Below, in pieces: positions 1-10,738 of a stretch of 13,240 nt of DNA (its first letter is position 1; the number at the start of each line of letters is the position of its first letter). Origin of the DNA: an uncultured Opitutaceae bacterium (lineage in GTDB: Bacteria > Verrucomicrobiota > Verrucomicrobiia > Opitutales > Opitutaceae). The position numbers and the translations under genes were made by a program. Below the pieces are notes generated by a model, which was not told where the DNA came from, did no database searches, and was given only the letters and a program-made list of their open reading frames with translations. The stretch covers positions 1-13,240 of the forward strand of contig CAKZMS010000423.1 in the NCBI GenBank assembly GCA_937128785.1, in the 5' to 3' direction.

Positions 1-881
1 TCGACTCACCGGGATCCATTCGATTTGGCGTGCCCCTCGGCACCCCTCCCCACTTTTTCGCCCGCCAACTTCAGCAGGCCAAGGAAGGCGTCGAATTCAA
101 CATCGTGCAGTCCATGGGTGGCCAGAAACGCTATGCGTTCCTGATGGGCGGACATATCGACGTGACCATTTTTTCCCTGGCCGAGACCCTCGGTTTCCGC
201 GCACCGGACGGCACCCCGGCGGAGGAACAAATCCGACCTCTGGGCGTGCTGAACGCGGAACGCCATCCGGCCTTGCCGGAAGTGCCCACCGCCATCGAGT
301 CCGGTTTGAACACGACCGCCGCCAACGCCCTTTACTGGTGGGCCCCCAAGGGAACCCCCCGCGACCGCGTGGCGTTGTTGGCTGATGCCATCGAACAGGC
401 CATGAAGAGTGAGGTGCTGCTCGACGAAATGGCCGCCCTTTCCATCGATCCTCTTTTCCGACGCGGCGAGGAACTGGAGAACTGGATCGAAACCAAGGAG
501 AACATCATGCGGGCGGTGGCTTTCGAAGCCGACAACTCATTGCCGGGCTTCGCCCGCTACCTCATCGCCCTGCTGATCATCCTCGCCGGCGCAATCTGGT
601 TTTCCGAGCGTAACGAAAAACGAGGCTCAAGTCAGTTCCTGACCAAAGCGGATCGGCAAAAGGCCGTAGTCGGCGCAATGATCCTGATGGTCTATGCCGC
701 GTTATTGGCCTGGACACCACTGGCGTTCGCCGTGGCCACCGCCGGCATGGTAGTGGGCATGGGGGGGACCATGGCAGGATGGATTTTACCCCGTGCCGCC
801 ACGCTGCTCGCCCTCGGCACGTTCCTCGGCTGCGGTATTGAAACCATCTTCCGCAGCTGGTTGCAACTGGGGCTGCCCTAG
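1..881 (+). CDS. Tripartite tricarboxylate transporter protein, TctC binding domain fused to TctB-like membrane domain (5' end missing)
   Basis: The reading frame is open from base 3, so the gene starts before the window; the GTG at 30 is internal. The first ~170 visible residues match the C-terminal half of a TctC/Bug solute-binding protein. They carry the LMGGHIDV stretch, the PLGVLNAERHPALPEVPT region, WAPKGTP, and a closing amphipathic segment around RRGEELENWIE. Normal TctC proteins end there. This one continues in frame into about four hydrophobic segments (roughly bases 555-602, 666-716, 720-770 and 792-851) and ends LQLGLP, like a TctB small membrane subunit. TTT systems import carboxylates using TctC (periplasmic), TctB (4 TM) and TctA (large membrane protein). 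I infer a tethered binding protein. No TctA lies downstream, so it should be upstream or elsewhere. The substrate cannot be read from the sequence. Family assignment is good; the TctB label for the tail is less certain because TctB sequences diverge widely. Confidence 0.8.
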   Translation, partial: DSPGSIRFGVPLGTPPHFFARQLQQAKEGVEFNIVQSMGGQKRYAFLMGGHIDVTIFSLAETLGFRAPDGTPAEEQIRPLGVLNAERHPALPEVPTAIESGLNTTAANALYWWAPKGTPRDRVALLADAIEQAMKSEVLLDEMAALSIDPLFRRGEELENWIETKENIMRAVAFEADNSLPGFARYLIALLIILAGAIWFSERNEKRGSSQFLTKADRQKAVVGAMILMVYAALLAWTPLAFAVATAGMVVGMGGTMAGWILPRAATLLALGTFLGCGIETIFRSWLQLGLP

Positions 882-895
882 CCAAATCCTCGCAG

Positions 896-951
896 AAGGG
901 GTCAAACGCTTAATATCAACATTGATGTTGATATTAAGCGTTTGACCCCTT
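896..951. repeat. 27-bp perfect inverted repeat with 2-bp centre (REP/MITE-like, possibly acting as terminator)
   Basis: Bases 896-922 are the exact reverse complement of 925-951, with only TG (923-924) between them. A G-T wobble (895/952) and an A-T pair (894/953) would extend the stem in RNA. The outer part of each arm is GGGGTCAAACGC-like. The inner ~36 bp are AT-rich, unlike the GC-rich surroundings, which suggests an acquired element. It begins 14 bp after the TctCB stop, and its right arm ends in TTTT (950-953), so it may terminate upstream transcription. At 27 bp the stem is far longer than an ordinary intrinsic terminator. GGGGTCA-type palindromes resemble repeats mobilised by REP-associated Y1 transposases; that link is from general knowledge and no transposase is in the window. 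Confidence 0.9.
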
Positions 952-1031
952 TTCAGAAGTTCCGGCCTTGCTTTGCCCTGCTGGGACCGGCACGTTCTGC
1001 CTTTTCGCACTCGGCAAAGCCGTCTCCGGAC

Positions 1032-2858
<1,827 letters not shown>

Positions 2859-2915
2859 TCGAATAGGTAGGTTCACCGGAGATTGGCTGGAGTCGGCCGG
2901 GGTTAGTCGTCAGAA

Positions 2916-5087
2916 ATGGCGCTCTCACCCCAGCTTGCTCCAATCATGGTTCATTTTCCTTTCCTCCGTTTGCCGACCTGGCTGACGAGTGTTTCGTCTG
3001 TCGCCGCGTTATTAGGCGCAACTCAACCACTGCAGGACTGGTCCATCTATCGAGGGGACGCCAAAGGCACGCAGTATTCCGAGCTGACGCAAATTCACGC
3101 TGCCAACGTGCACGAATTGGAGCCGGCATGGACCTACCACACGGGGACGGCGGAAAAAGGCACCACGATCTACAGCAACCCCATCGTCGTCGATGGAACG
3201 CTTTTCCTGACTGGTCCCAAACTGGAAGCCATCGCCCTCGACGCGGCCACCGGCGAAGAGCGATGGACGTTTCGCCCCTGGGAATTTCCCGGAGCTCCCC
3301 CCGTGTCCTCCGGCCGCAACCGTGGGGTGACGCACTGGAGTGACGGCGCCCAGGACCGCATCTTCAGTTTCGTTAAGAACCGGGTCTACGCGTTGGACGC
3401 CGCCACCGGTCAGCCCATCGCGTCTTTCGGGCGAGGCGGCTTCATCGATCTGCATGAAAACCTGGGGATGGATCCAGCCAAGGCCTCCGTCGAAGTCACC
3501 GTGCCCTCCATTGTGTTCGAGGACCTCCTGATCGTCGGCGGGCGGGTCCCGGAAGGCTATCGTTCCACCCCCGGGCATATCCGGGCCTTCGATGCGCACA
3601 CGGGCGAGTTTCGCTGGATCTTTCACACACTGCCTCAACCCGGTGAATTCGGCTACGATACCTGGGAATGGCAGGAGGGCCAGGCCTACGGGGGAGCCAA
3701 TCCCTGGGGCGGCTTCACCTTGGATGAAGAGCGGGGCTGGGTGTTCTGCGCGACCGGTTCGCCGAGCTTCGATTTCTATGGCGCCAATCGCAAAGGCATG
3801 AACCTGTTCGGCAACTGCGTGCTCGCGCTCAACGCCCGCACCGGTGAGCGCATCTGGCACTACCAAACCGTGCATCACGATCTTTGGGATTTTGACAACC
3901 CGCCGGCGCCGATGCTCCTGACGGTCACCGCAGGTGAAACGCAGCGCGACGTCGTCGTGCAGATGACCAAGATGGGCCTCATTTTCGTGCTCGATCGCGA
4001 GACCGGTGAACCGGTCTTCCCGGTCGATGAAATTCCCGTGCCCGCCTCCACCGTTCCCGGCGAACAGGCCTGGCCCACGCAACCGGTGCCGCGCAAGCCG
4101 AAGCCGCTGAGCCGCTGGAGCATTACAGCAGACGACCTGTTTGACGCGACGCCTGAACGCACGGCCCAGGCGCAGGAAGCCTTCCGGCAGTATCGCAACG
4201 TGCCCATCTACACCCCGCCATCCCTGGTCCCGAGTCTCATGTTTCCGGGAACTCTCGGCGGCATACAATGGCACGGGGCGTCCTACGACCCGACGAGCAA
4301 CCTGCTCTACGTGACCTCCCACGACATTCCCGGGCTCCTTCACCTCGTGCCCGAAAGACGGTTCGATGCGGACACGGCAACGCCGGAGGAAATCGGTCGG
4401 CACCTCTACGTGCAAAATTGCTCGGCCTGCCACGGATTGGACCGCGCGGGTATTCCCCCGGCGTTCCCCACCCTGCTGGATACGCCGAAATCCGACCAAG
4501 AAATCATCAAGCTCATCGTCGAGGGACGCGGCCTGATGCCGGGTTACCCGAACTATTCACGGTCCGAGCGTGAAGCCCTGTTGGCGTTCCTGCGCACCGC
4601 CCCTGACGAACTGCCCGCCGACGGATCCGATGCCGACCCATCAACCCGGTATGTCATGTCCGGCTACCATCGCTTCACCGACGAAAACGGCGCTCCTTGG
4701 ATCAAGCCACCCTACGGCAAGCTGAGCGCGGTCAATTTGCAGGACGGCGAGATCAAATGGGAGGTGCCGCTCGGCGAATACCCCCATCTGGTCGAACAAG
4801 GTATTCGTAACACCGGCACAATGAACTTTGGCGGTGCCGTCGCGACGGCCGGCGGCGTCATATTTGTGGCTGCCACCGCGGACGAAAAAATCCGCGCTTT
4901 CGAGAAGGACGGCGGCCGCACCCTCTGGGAATATCAACTTCCCTACGGCGGCTATGCCACGCCCAGCATCTATGAGATCGCGGGCCGCCAGTATGTCGTG
5001 ATCGCCTGCGGCGGAGGCGGCAAAATCGGAACCCCGTCCGGCGACACCATCATCGCGTTTGCCCTACCAGAGGGTGGGCACCCCTAG
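2916..5087 (+). CDS. Secreted PQQ-dependent (glucose dehydrogenase-like) quinoprotein with internal cytochrome c domain
   Basis: This is probably a periplasmic quinoprotein oxidising a sugar or alcohol and passing electrons through its own heme to a c-type carrier. The 723-residue protein has a hydrophobic leader ending near residue 36. ATG 2916 is used; ATG 2946 (Met11) would leave a similar signal, and neither has a clear Shine-Dalgarno. The mature part opens with a WSIYRGDAKGTQYSELTQI-type motif and repeated propeller strands. HHDLWDFDNP at 320-329 matches the PQQ glucose dehydrogenase signature. A cytochrome c domain lies within the propeller: heme motif CSACH at 502-506 and a probable axial Met541 in GRGLMPGYP. 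Propeller sequence resumes after about 590 and closes with QYVVIACGGGG and IIAFALPEG. It lacks the N-terminal membrane domain of E. coli Gcd. The substrate is unknown, and no PQQ synthesis gene is nearby. Confidence 0.9.
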   Translation: MALSPQLAPIMVHFPFLRLPTWLTSVSSVAALLGATQPLQDWSIYRGDAKGTQYSELTQIHAANVHELEPAWTYHTGTAEKGTTIYSNPIVVDGTLFLTGPKLEAIALDAATGEERWTFRPWEFPGAPPVSSGRNRGVTHWSDGAQDRIFSFVKNRVYALDAATGQPIASFGRGGFIDLHENLGMDPAKASVEVTVPSIVFEDLLIVGGRVPEGYRSTPGHIRAFDAHTGEFRWIFHTLPQPGEFGYDTWEWQEGQAYGGANPWGGFTLDEERGWVFCATGSPSFDFYGANRKGMNLFGNCVLALNARTGERIWHYQTVHHDLWDFDNPPAPMLLTVTAGETQRDVVVQMTKMGLIFVLDRETGEPVFPVDEIPVPASTVPGEQAWPTQPVPRKPKPLSRWSITADDLFDATPERTAQAQEAFRQYRNVPIYTPPSLVPSLMFPGTLGGIQWHGASYDPTSNLLYVTSHDIPGLLHLVPERRFDADTATPEEIGRHLYVQNCSACHGLDRAGIPPAFPTLLDTPKSDQEIIKLIVEGRGLMPGYPNYSRSEREALLAFLRTAPDELPADGSDADPSTRYVMSGYHRFTDENGAPWIKPPYGKLSAVNLQDGEIKWEVPLGEYPHLVEQGIRNTGTMNFGGAVATAGGVIFVAATADEKIRAFEKDGGRTLWEYQLPYGGYATPSIYEIAGRQYVVIACGGGGKIGTPSGDTIIAFALPEGGHP

Positions 5088-5132
5088 CCGGTAACGCCCG
5101 ACCGGGCCGATCCGGTCCACCCGACGGTCGAA

Positions 5133-5450
5133 TCAGTTGAATGATTTGCCGCAACCGCAGGTGCTCTCGGCGTTGGGGTTTTGAATCTCAAACCCCTTCC
5201 CCTGCAGTCCATCATCGAAGTCGATGTTGGATCCGTCCAGGTAAGCGAGGCTGGTCGGATCGATCACGAATCTGACGCCCTCACTTTCGAGCTGTTCGTC
5301 TTCTGGTTTCGGTTCGTCGAACGACATCCCGTATTGAAACCCCGAGCAACCACCGGTCTCCACCAGGACGCGGAGGACCTTGTCCGCCGCACCGTTGTCG
5401 GCTTGCATGGATTCGATTTGGCGAGCGGCTCGCGGAGTCAGCGTGATCAT
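5133..5450 (-). CDS. A-type iron-sulfur cluster carrier (HesB/IscA/ErpA family)
   Basis: A-type carriers receive Fe-S clusters from the scaffold and pass them to apo-enzymes in the cytoplasm. The 105-residue product from ATG at 5450 begins MITLTPRAARQIESM, the usual family start. It has the three conserved cysteines: Cys35 in ETGGCSGFQY, and Cys98 and Cys100 in STCGCGKSF at the C terminus. The frame extends upstream to an ATG at 5513, but that adds 21 arginine-rich residues outside the family, so the shorter start is chosen. It could be named ErpA or IscA; sequence alone does not separate them, and no isc or suf genes are in view. It converges with the PQQ gene (45-bp gap) and diverges from the kinase gene across a 119-bp region. 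On this strand a TTGACA (5485 to 5480) occurs there, but its spaced -10 partner is poor. Confidence 0.93.
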   Translation of the reverse strand: MITLTPRAARQIESMQADNGAADKVLRVLVETGGCSGFQYGMSFDEPKPEDEQLESEGVRFVIDPTSLAYLDGSNIDFDDGLQGKGFEIQNPNAESTCGCGKSFN

Positions 5451-5569
5451 GACTCGAAATCTGCGGCTGCCACGCCCCCTGTCAAATCCACGATCAAGCA
5501 CAGCAGATTTCATGCTAGATAGGATTTAGATTACTTGCCTCACCCCTGCAGTGCCCTTCAACTGCGCGT

Positions 5570-6559
<990 letters not shown>

Positions 6560-6584
6560 GGCACGAAAAGGTCAGACTACCTCC

Positions 6585-8063
6585 ATGGCTGGACCCGGAT
6601 TTTCTCAGGGGCTAAGTCAGCGGCAAACTCAGTCGCTGGTCCTCGCTCCCCAACTGCGCCAATCGCTGAAGATTTTGCAGGTGGCCGCGCTGGATCTGCG
6701 CACCGTGATTCAGGATGAGTTGCAGGAAAATCCAACATTGGAGGAGCTGCCCATGGAGGGCGTAAGCCTCGACCGGGCGAAGGAAGAAAATGCCGCCGCG
6801 ACGTCCGGTGAGGACAGCTCGTCGTCCGACGAAAACAGCAACGGCGAGGAGTTGGATTTTTCCAAGGAATTCGAGATTCTCTCCAAGCTGGATCAGGACT
6901 GGCGGGATCACATGGCCAACGCCGGAGGTAACCAGACCCCTTCCCCTGAAGACGACGAGAAGCGGCAACATTTCTTCGACTCCCTCGTCAACGAAACCTC
7001 GTTGCAGGAACACTTGATGAGTCAGGCAGAGATGTCGGACCTCGAGCCCGCCGCCTTGGAAGCCATGGAATTCCTGGTTGGCAGTCTGGACGACCGCGGC
7101 TTCCTCACCCAGACGCCATCGGATATCGCCTTGCAACTGGGGCTCCCGTTGGACGCCGTACAGGACGCCCACGCGCTTCTCCAAACCTTTGAGCCGGCCG
7201 GCATCGGGGCCAAAGACCTGCAGGAGTGCTTGCTTCTGCAACTCATCGCCAAGGGTCGGGGGGAATCACTGGCCGCGCGGATCGTGCGCAATCAGTTCGC
7301 CCTGCTGATCCGTCGCCGGATTCCCGATATCGCCCGCCGGGCCGCCGCGCCTCTGGAGGACGTGCAGCATGCCGTGGAAGAGATCGGCACCCTCGACCCC
7401 GCCCCGGGACGTAAATTCGCCGAGGACAGCAACCGGGTCGTCGTTCCCGATGTCACGGTCGAGCGGGATGACGACGAATGGAAGATCAGCCTGAACAGCG
7501 ACTACATTCCGCGTCTCCGTATTTCGAATACCTACAAGGACATGATCGCCAAGGGATCGCTCAACCGCCAGGAGCGCGATTACATCCGCGAGCGCATGCG
7601 CTCCGGACGATTCCTGATCAACTCCATCGAGCAGCGTCAACAGACGATCGAACGAATCACCCGCGAGATCATCAAGGTGCAGGAGCCGTTTTTTGAGCAG
7701 GGTGTGGCCAAACTACAGCCGCTTACGATGACGCAGATCGCCGACACCGTCGGCGTGCACGAAACCACCGTCAGTCGGGCGATCGCGAACAAATACATCC
7801 GCACGCCGCACGGCGTGTTCGATTTTAAATTCTTCTTCACCTCCGGTTACAAATCCGACGGCGGCAGTGCCGTTTCGAACACCAGCGTGAAAGAGATGAT
7901 CAACGACCTGATTGAGCTGGAGGACAAAGCCAAGCCCTACAGCGATCAGGAGCTCGTCACCAAGCTGCAAGAAAAAGGACTCAAGATCGCTCGACGCACT
8001 GTGGCCAAATACCGCGAAGAACTCGGCATCCTCCCCAGTAATCTTCGGCGTGAGTATGCCTAG
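6585..8063 (+). CDS. rpoN: RNA polymerase sigma-54 factor
   Basis: RpoN directs polymerase to -24/-12 promoters and needs AAA+ enhancer-binding proteins to open DNA. The 492-residue product has the usual order. Region I (about 5-56) is Gln/Leu-rich, beginning FSQGLSQRQTQSLVLAPQLR, and contacts the activator. Region II (about 60-125) is acidic and low-complexity. The core-binding domain runs from about 126 to 310, with VVVPDVTVERDDDEWKISLN near its end. A helix-turn-helix lies at about 381-406 (MTQIADTVGVHETTVSRAIA). The RpoN box ARRTVAKYRE at 469-478 reads the -24 element. An AAAAGG at 6566-6571 is the only ribosome-site candidate and sits 13 bases from the ATG, rather far. The hpf-ptsN neighbours seen in proteobacteria are absent; instead a kinase gene lies just upstream and a sulfatase downstream. 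Confidence 0.98.
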   Translation: MAGPGFSQGLSQRQTQSLVLAPQLRQSLKILQVAALDLRTVIQDELQENPTLEELPMEGVSLDRAKEENAAATSGEDSSSSDENSNGEELDFSKEFEILSKLDQDWRDHMANAGGNQTPSPEDDEKRQHFFDSLVNETSLQEHLMSQAEMSDLEPAALEAMEFLVGSLDDRGFLTQTPSDIALQLGLPLDAVQDAHALLQTFEPAGIGAKDLQECLLLQLIAKGRGESLAARIVRNQFALLIRRRIPDIARRAAAPLEDVQHAVEEIGTLDPAPGRKFAEDSNRVVVPDVTVERDDDEWKISLNSDYIPRLRISNTYKDMIAKGSLNRQERDYIRERMRSGRFLINSIEQRQQTIERITREIIKVQEPFFEQGVAKLQPLTMTQIADTVGVHETTVSRAIANKYIRTPHGVFDFKFFFTSGYKSDGGSAVSNTSVKEMINDLIELEDKAKPYSDQELVTKLQEKGLKIARRTVAKYREELGILPSNLRREYA

Positions 8064-8151
8064 TCTGATCGTTTCACCGACAACGGGTTAACCGTCATCC
8101 AACTCGGACTTGCCCCTGACTTTCAGTATCCCAGTTTCTTCCCTGACCCCT

Positions 8152-9705
8152 ATGAAAAAACTTACCCTGACACTCGCCATCTTGGGAATCACGCTGACCA
8201 CGGCCTTGGCCGGAGTCGTTCCGGTTCCGGCCACGGTCGAACCGGAGAAGGTTCCCGGCGCCAAACCCCGTAATGTCGTCTTCATCCTTTCCGATGACCA
8301 TCGCTTCGATGCCATGGGCTTCATGGGACATCCGTTGGCCGTGACCCCCCAAATGGACGCCATGGCGGCCGAAGGGGTGCATCTCAAGAACGCCTTCGTC
8401 ACCACCTCATTGTGTTCGCCCAGTCGCGCCTCGATCCTCACCGGTCTCTACACCTTCCGTCATCGGGTGATCGACAACCAACGCTTGGTTCCCGACGGCA
8501 CCCTGTTCTTCCCGCAATACCTCCAGAAAGCCGGCTACGCGACCGCTTACGTCGGCAAATGGCACATGGGCGGCCACACCGATGCTCCCCGCCCCGGTTT
8601 CGATCACTGGGTGAGTTTCCGCGGCCAGGGCCAGTATCTCCCCACCGGCAACACCCTGAACGTGAATGGTGAAAACGTGCCCCAGAAGGGTTACATCACA
8701 ACTGAGCTCACCGACTATGCAATCGACTGGCTCGAAGAGCAGCGGGACTCCGAAAAACCCTTCTTCCTCTATCTCTCGCACAAGGCGGTGCACGCGAATT
8801 TCACGCCGGAAGACCAATACGAGGACTCCTTGGCGGACAAACCCTACACCCGCCCGTCAACGGAAGCCAATACGGACGCCAACTATCACCATCGTCCGCG
8901 CTGGTTGCGCGACCAGCGCAACAGCTGGCACGGAGTGGACTTCCCCTACCACAGCGACCTCGACATTGAGCGCTACTACAAACGCTACTGCGAGTCGCTC
9001 CGCAGTGTGGACGACAGCATTGCCAATGTAATGGCTCAACTGGAGTCCATGGGCATCGCCGATGAAACCCTCGTCATCTACATGGGCGACAACGGATTCA
9101 TGTTCGGTGAGCACGGCTTGATCGACAAACGCGTCGCCTACGACACCTCCATCCGGGTGCCCATGTTGATGCGTTGCCCCGACCTGTTCGAAGGCGGCAC
9201 CGTCGTGGACGAAGTCGTGGCCAACATTGACATTGGTCCGACGGTTATGTCGGCAATGGGGCTGGCCAAACCCGCCCACATGGATGGCGATAATTTCATT
9301 CCCCTCGCCCAGGGTAAGGACATCCCGTGGCGGGAAAACTTCCTCTACGTTTACTACTGGGAAAAGAATTTCCCGCAGTCGCCCACCGTCTTCGCCCTGC
9401 GCACCGACCGCTACAAGTTGATCAACTACTACGGCCTTTGGGATGTGGATGAACTCTACGATCTGCAGAATGACCCGGGGGAAACCACCAACCTCCTCTA
9501 CACCGAAGGTTATCAGGAAATTGGTGATGACTTGAGGACCCGACTCTACGCGATGATGGATGATCTGGGGGGAATGGAGATCCCGCTGAACGCACCCAAT
9601 AATCGTTCGCAAAACAAGCGCCTCGAAACACGGCACGGCCGCAGTGCCTCCGACTTCCCGGCCCCGCTGGTCGTCGAAGAGCCGCTCAACTTCAACGCGA
9701 ACTAA
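8152..9705 (+). CDS. Exported formylglycine-dependent sulfatase (type I)
   Basis: It hydrolyses sulfate esters, probably on a polysaccharide, outside the cytoplasm. ATG 8152 gives 517 residues and a classic signal peptide: MKK, hydrophobic core, and cleavage after Ala20 (TTALA/GVV). An in-frame TTG at 8110 would bury this signal and is rejected. The modified residue is Cys88 in CSPSR (88-92), followed by ASILTG; a formylglycine-generating enzyme must convert it. Metal ligands include Asp48-Asp49 (LSDDHR) and Asp313-Asn314 (YMGDNG). Lys136 and His138 (GKWHMG) and His210 (LSHKAVH) fit the catalytic pocket. The C-terminal part has the usual YKLINYYG...ELYDLQNDPGETTNL region. Overall it resembles N-acetylglucosamine-6-sulfatase/mucin-desulfating relatives, but the substrate cannot be fixed here. 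The 88-bp gap after rpoN allows its own promoter, although I see no convincing one. No maturation enzyme gene is adjacent. Confidence 0.94.
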   Translation: MKKLTLTLAILGITLTTALAGVVPVPATVEPEKVPGAKPRNVVFILSDDHRFDAMGFMGHPLAVTPQMDAMAAEGVHLKNAFVTTSLCSPSRASILTGLYTFRHRVIDNQRLVPDGTLFFPQYLQKAGYATAYVGKWHMGGHTDAPRPGFDHWVSFRGQGQYLPTGNTLNVNGENVPQKGYITTELTDYAIDWLEEQRDSEKPFFLYLSHKAVHANFTPEDQYEDSLADKPYTRPSTEANTDANYHHRPRWLRDQRNSWHGVDFPYHSDLDIERYYKRYCESLRSVDDSIANVMAQLESMGIADETLVIYMGDNGFMFGEHGLIDKRVAYDTSIRVPMLMRCPDLFEGGTVVDEVVANIDIGPTVMSAMGLAKPAHMDGDNFIPLAQGKDIPWRENFLYVYYWEKNFPQSPTVFALRTDRYKLINYYGLWDVDELYDLQNDPGETTNLLYTEGYQEIGDDLRTRLYAMMDDLGGMEIPLNAPNNRSQNKRLETRHGRSASDFPAPLVVEEPLNFNAN

Positions 9706-9709
9706 ACCC

Positions 9710-10738
9710 TCACGCGAGCGCCAAACCGGCCGAGAGTTCCAGCTCGGTCGGCGGGCTGGGCTTGACCTGTGGGTCCGCCCACGCGGCGCACGCGATCATG
9801 CCGGCGTTATCGCCGGTGTGCCGCGGTCCGGCCGCCAGAAACGTGACCCGACGTCGCTCGATCAATGTTTTCATGGCCTCACGGAGGGCCCGATTATTCG
9901 CCACTCCACCCGATAATCCCACGCTACGATACTCGCCGCGCCCAAAAGCGAGTTTGGTTTTGCGGACCAGCGCATCGATCACCGCCTGTTGATAACTGGC
10001 GCATAAATCAGGCAGGGCGTTTTCGATTTCGGCCGGTGTCATTTTTTCCAAGCGATACCGCAACGCGGTTTTCAAACCGGAAAAGCTGAAATCCAGATCG
10101 GCTTTATTGCCGATCCCCCGCGGAAACTCAAAAGCCGTCGGATCGCCGCTCGCCGCCAGTTGTTCGACCAAAGGACCACCGGGGTAGGCAAGTCCCATGA
10201 GCTTGGCCCCTTTGTCCAATGCCTCGCCGGCGGCATCATCGCGGGTACCGGAAATGACCGAAATCCTGCGATCTCGATCGAGCTGAAACAGCAGGGTGTT
10301 CCCACCCGAGACAATCAGTCCCAAATGAGGAAGAAGATCGTCCATTCGCCGGGAAAAGTCATCCGGCTTGGCGGCATGCACGGAAATAAAGGGCGAAAAG
10401 GCATGTCCGCGGAGATGATTCACCCCGACTAATTCGGCTGACAGGGAAACCGCCAGCGCCTTGGCCGCAGCCATTCCAATCGCGAGACAACCGGCGAGAC
10501 CGGGGCCGCGGGTAACGGCCACCCGCGTGACCCTCGAGAGATCGTGCTCCTCGCGCACCCGCTCCAGCATGGGACCGATGGTGCGAAGATGCTCTCGGGT
10601 GGCTACGTCCGGCACCACCCCACCATAGGTTTCATGCAGCTCCATTTGACTGTGCACCCATTCACCCACGAGGCCTTGGGCTGGCTCAAACAGAGCCAAC
10701 GCGCTTTCATCGCAGGAGCTTTCCAAAGCGAGAATCAT
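9710..10738 (-). CDS. tsaD: tRNA N6-adenosine threonylcarbamoyltransferase TsaD
   Basis: TsaD, with TsaB and TsaE, transfers the threonylcarbamoyl group from TC-AMP to A37 of ANN-decoding tRNAs, making t6A in the cytoplasm. The 342-residue length is normal. It starts MILALESSCDES and carries YGGVVPDVATREH (38-50), the iron-binding pair His108 and His112 in NHLRGH, DDAAGEALDK at 167-176, YPGGP, the FSFSGLKTAL stretch, SGGVANNRAL and Asp310 in HTGDNAGM. Two positions differ from the common bacterial form: SGGNT at 144-148 where many bacteria have SGGHT, and NHLRGH for NHxEGH. Archaeal Kae1 also has Asn at the first, so function is not in doubt. Its ATG overlaps the stop of the upstream protease gene (ATGA, 10735-10738), implying coupled translation. 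The stop lies 4 bp from the sulfatase stop. Confidence 0.97.
   Translation of the reverse strand: MILALESSCDESALALFEPAQGLVGEWVHSQMELHETYGGVVPDVATREHLRTIGPMLERVREEHDLSRVTRVAVTRGPGLAGCLAIGMAAAKALAVSLSAELVGVNHLRGHAFSPFISVHAAKPDDFSRRMDDLLPHLGLIVSGGNTLLFQLDRDRRISVISGTRDDAAGEALDKGAKLMGLAYPGGPLVEQLAASGDPTAFEFPRGIGNKADLDFSFSGLKTALRYRLEKMTPAEIENALPDLCASYQQAVIDALVRKTKLAFGRGEYRSVGLSGGVANNRALREAMKTLIERRRVTFLAAGPRHTGDNAGMIACAAWADPQVKPSPPTELELSAGLALA

Noticed and set aside
3012..4499. Minus-strand open frame of 495 codons opposite the PQQ gene
   Set aside because: The plus strand holds a full PQQ/cytochrome protein with all motifs; the antisense product has no recognisable domain.
5100..5117. GACCGG/CCGGTC hairpin with 6-base loop between the PQQ and Fe-S carrier genes as a shared terminator
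   Set aside because: The stem is only 6 bp with no T tract on either side; such matches are common in GC-rich DNA.
5457..5485. TTGACA on the minus strand (5485 to 5480) as a promoter for the Fe-S carrier gene
   Set aside because: The hexamer at 17-bp spacing is AGATTT, a poor -10, and would put the transcript start on the ATG itself. Not strong enough to list.
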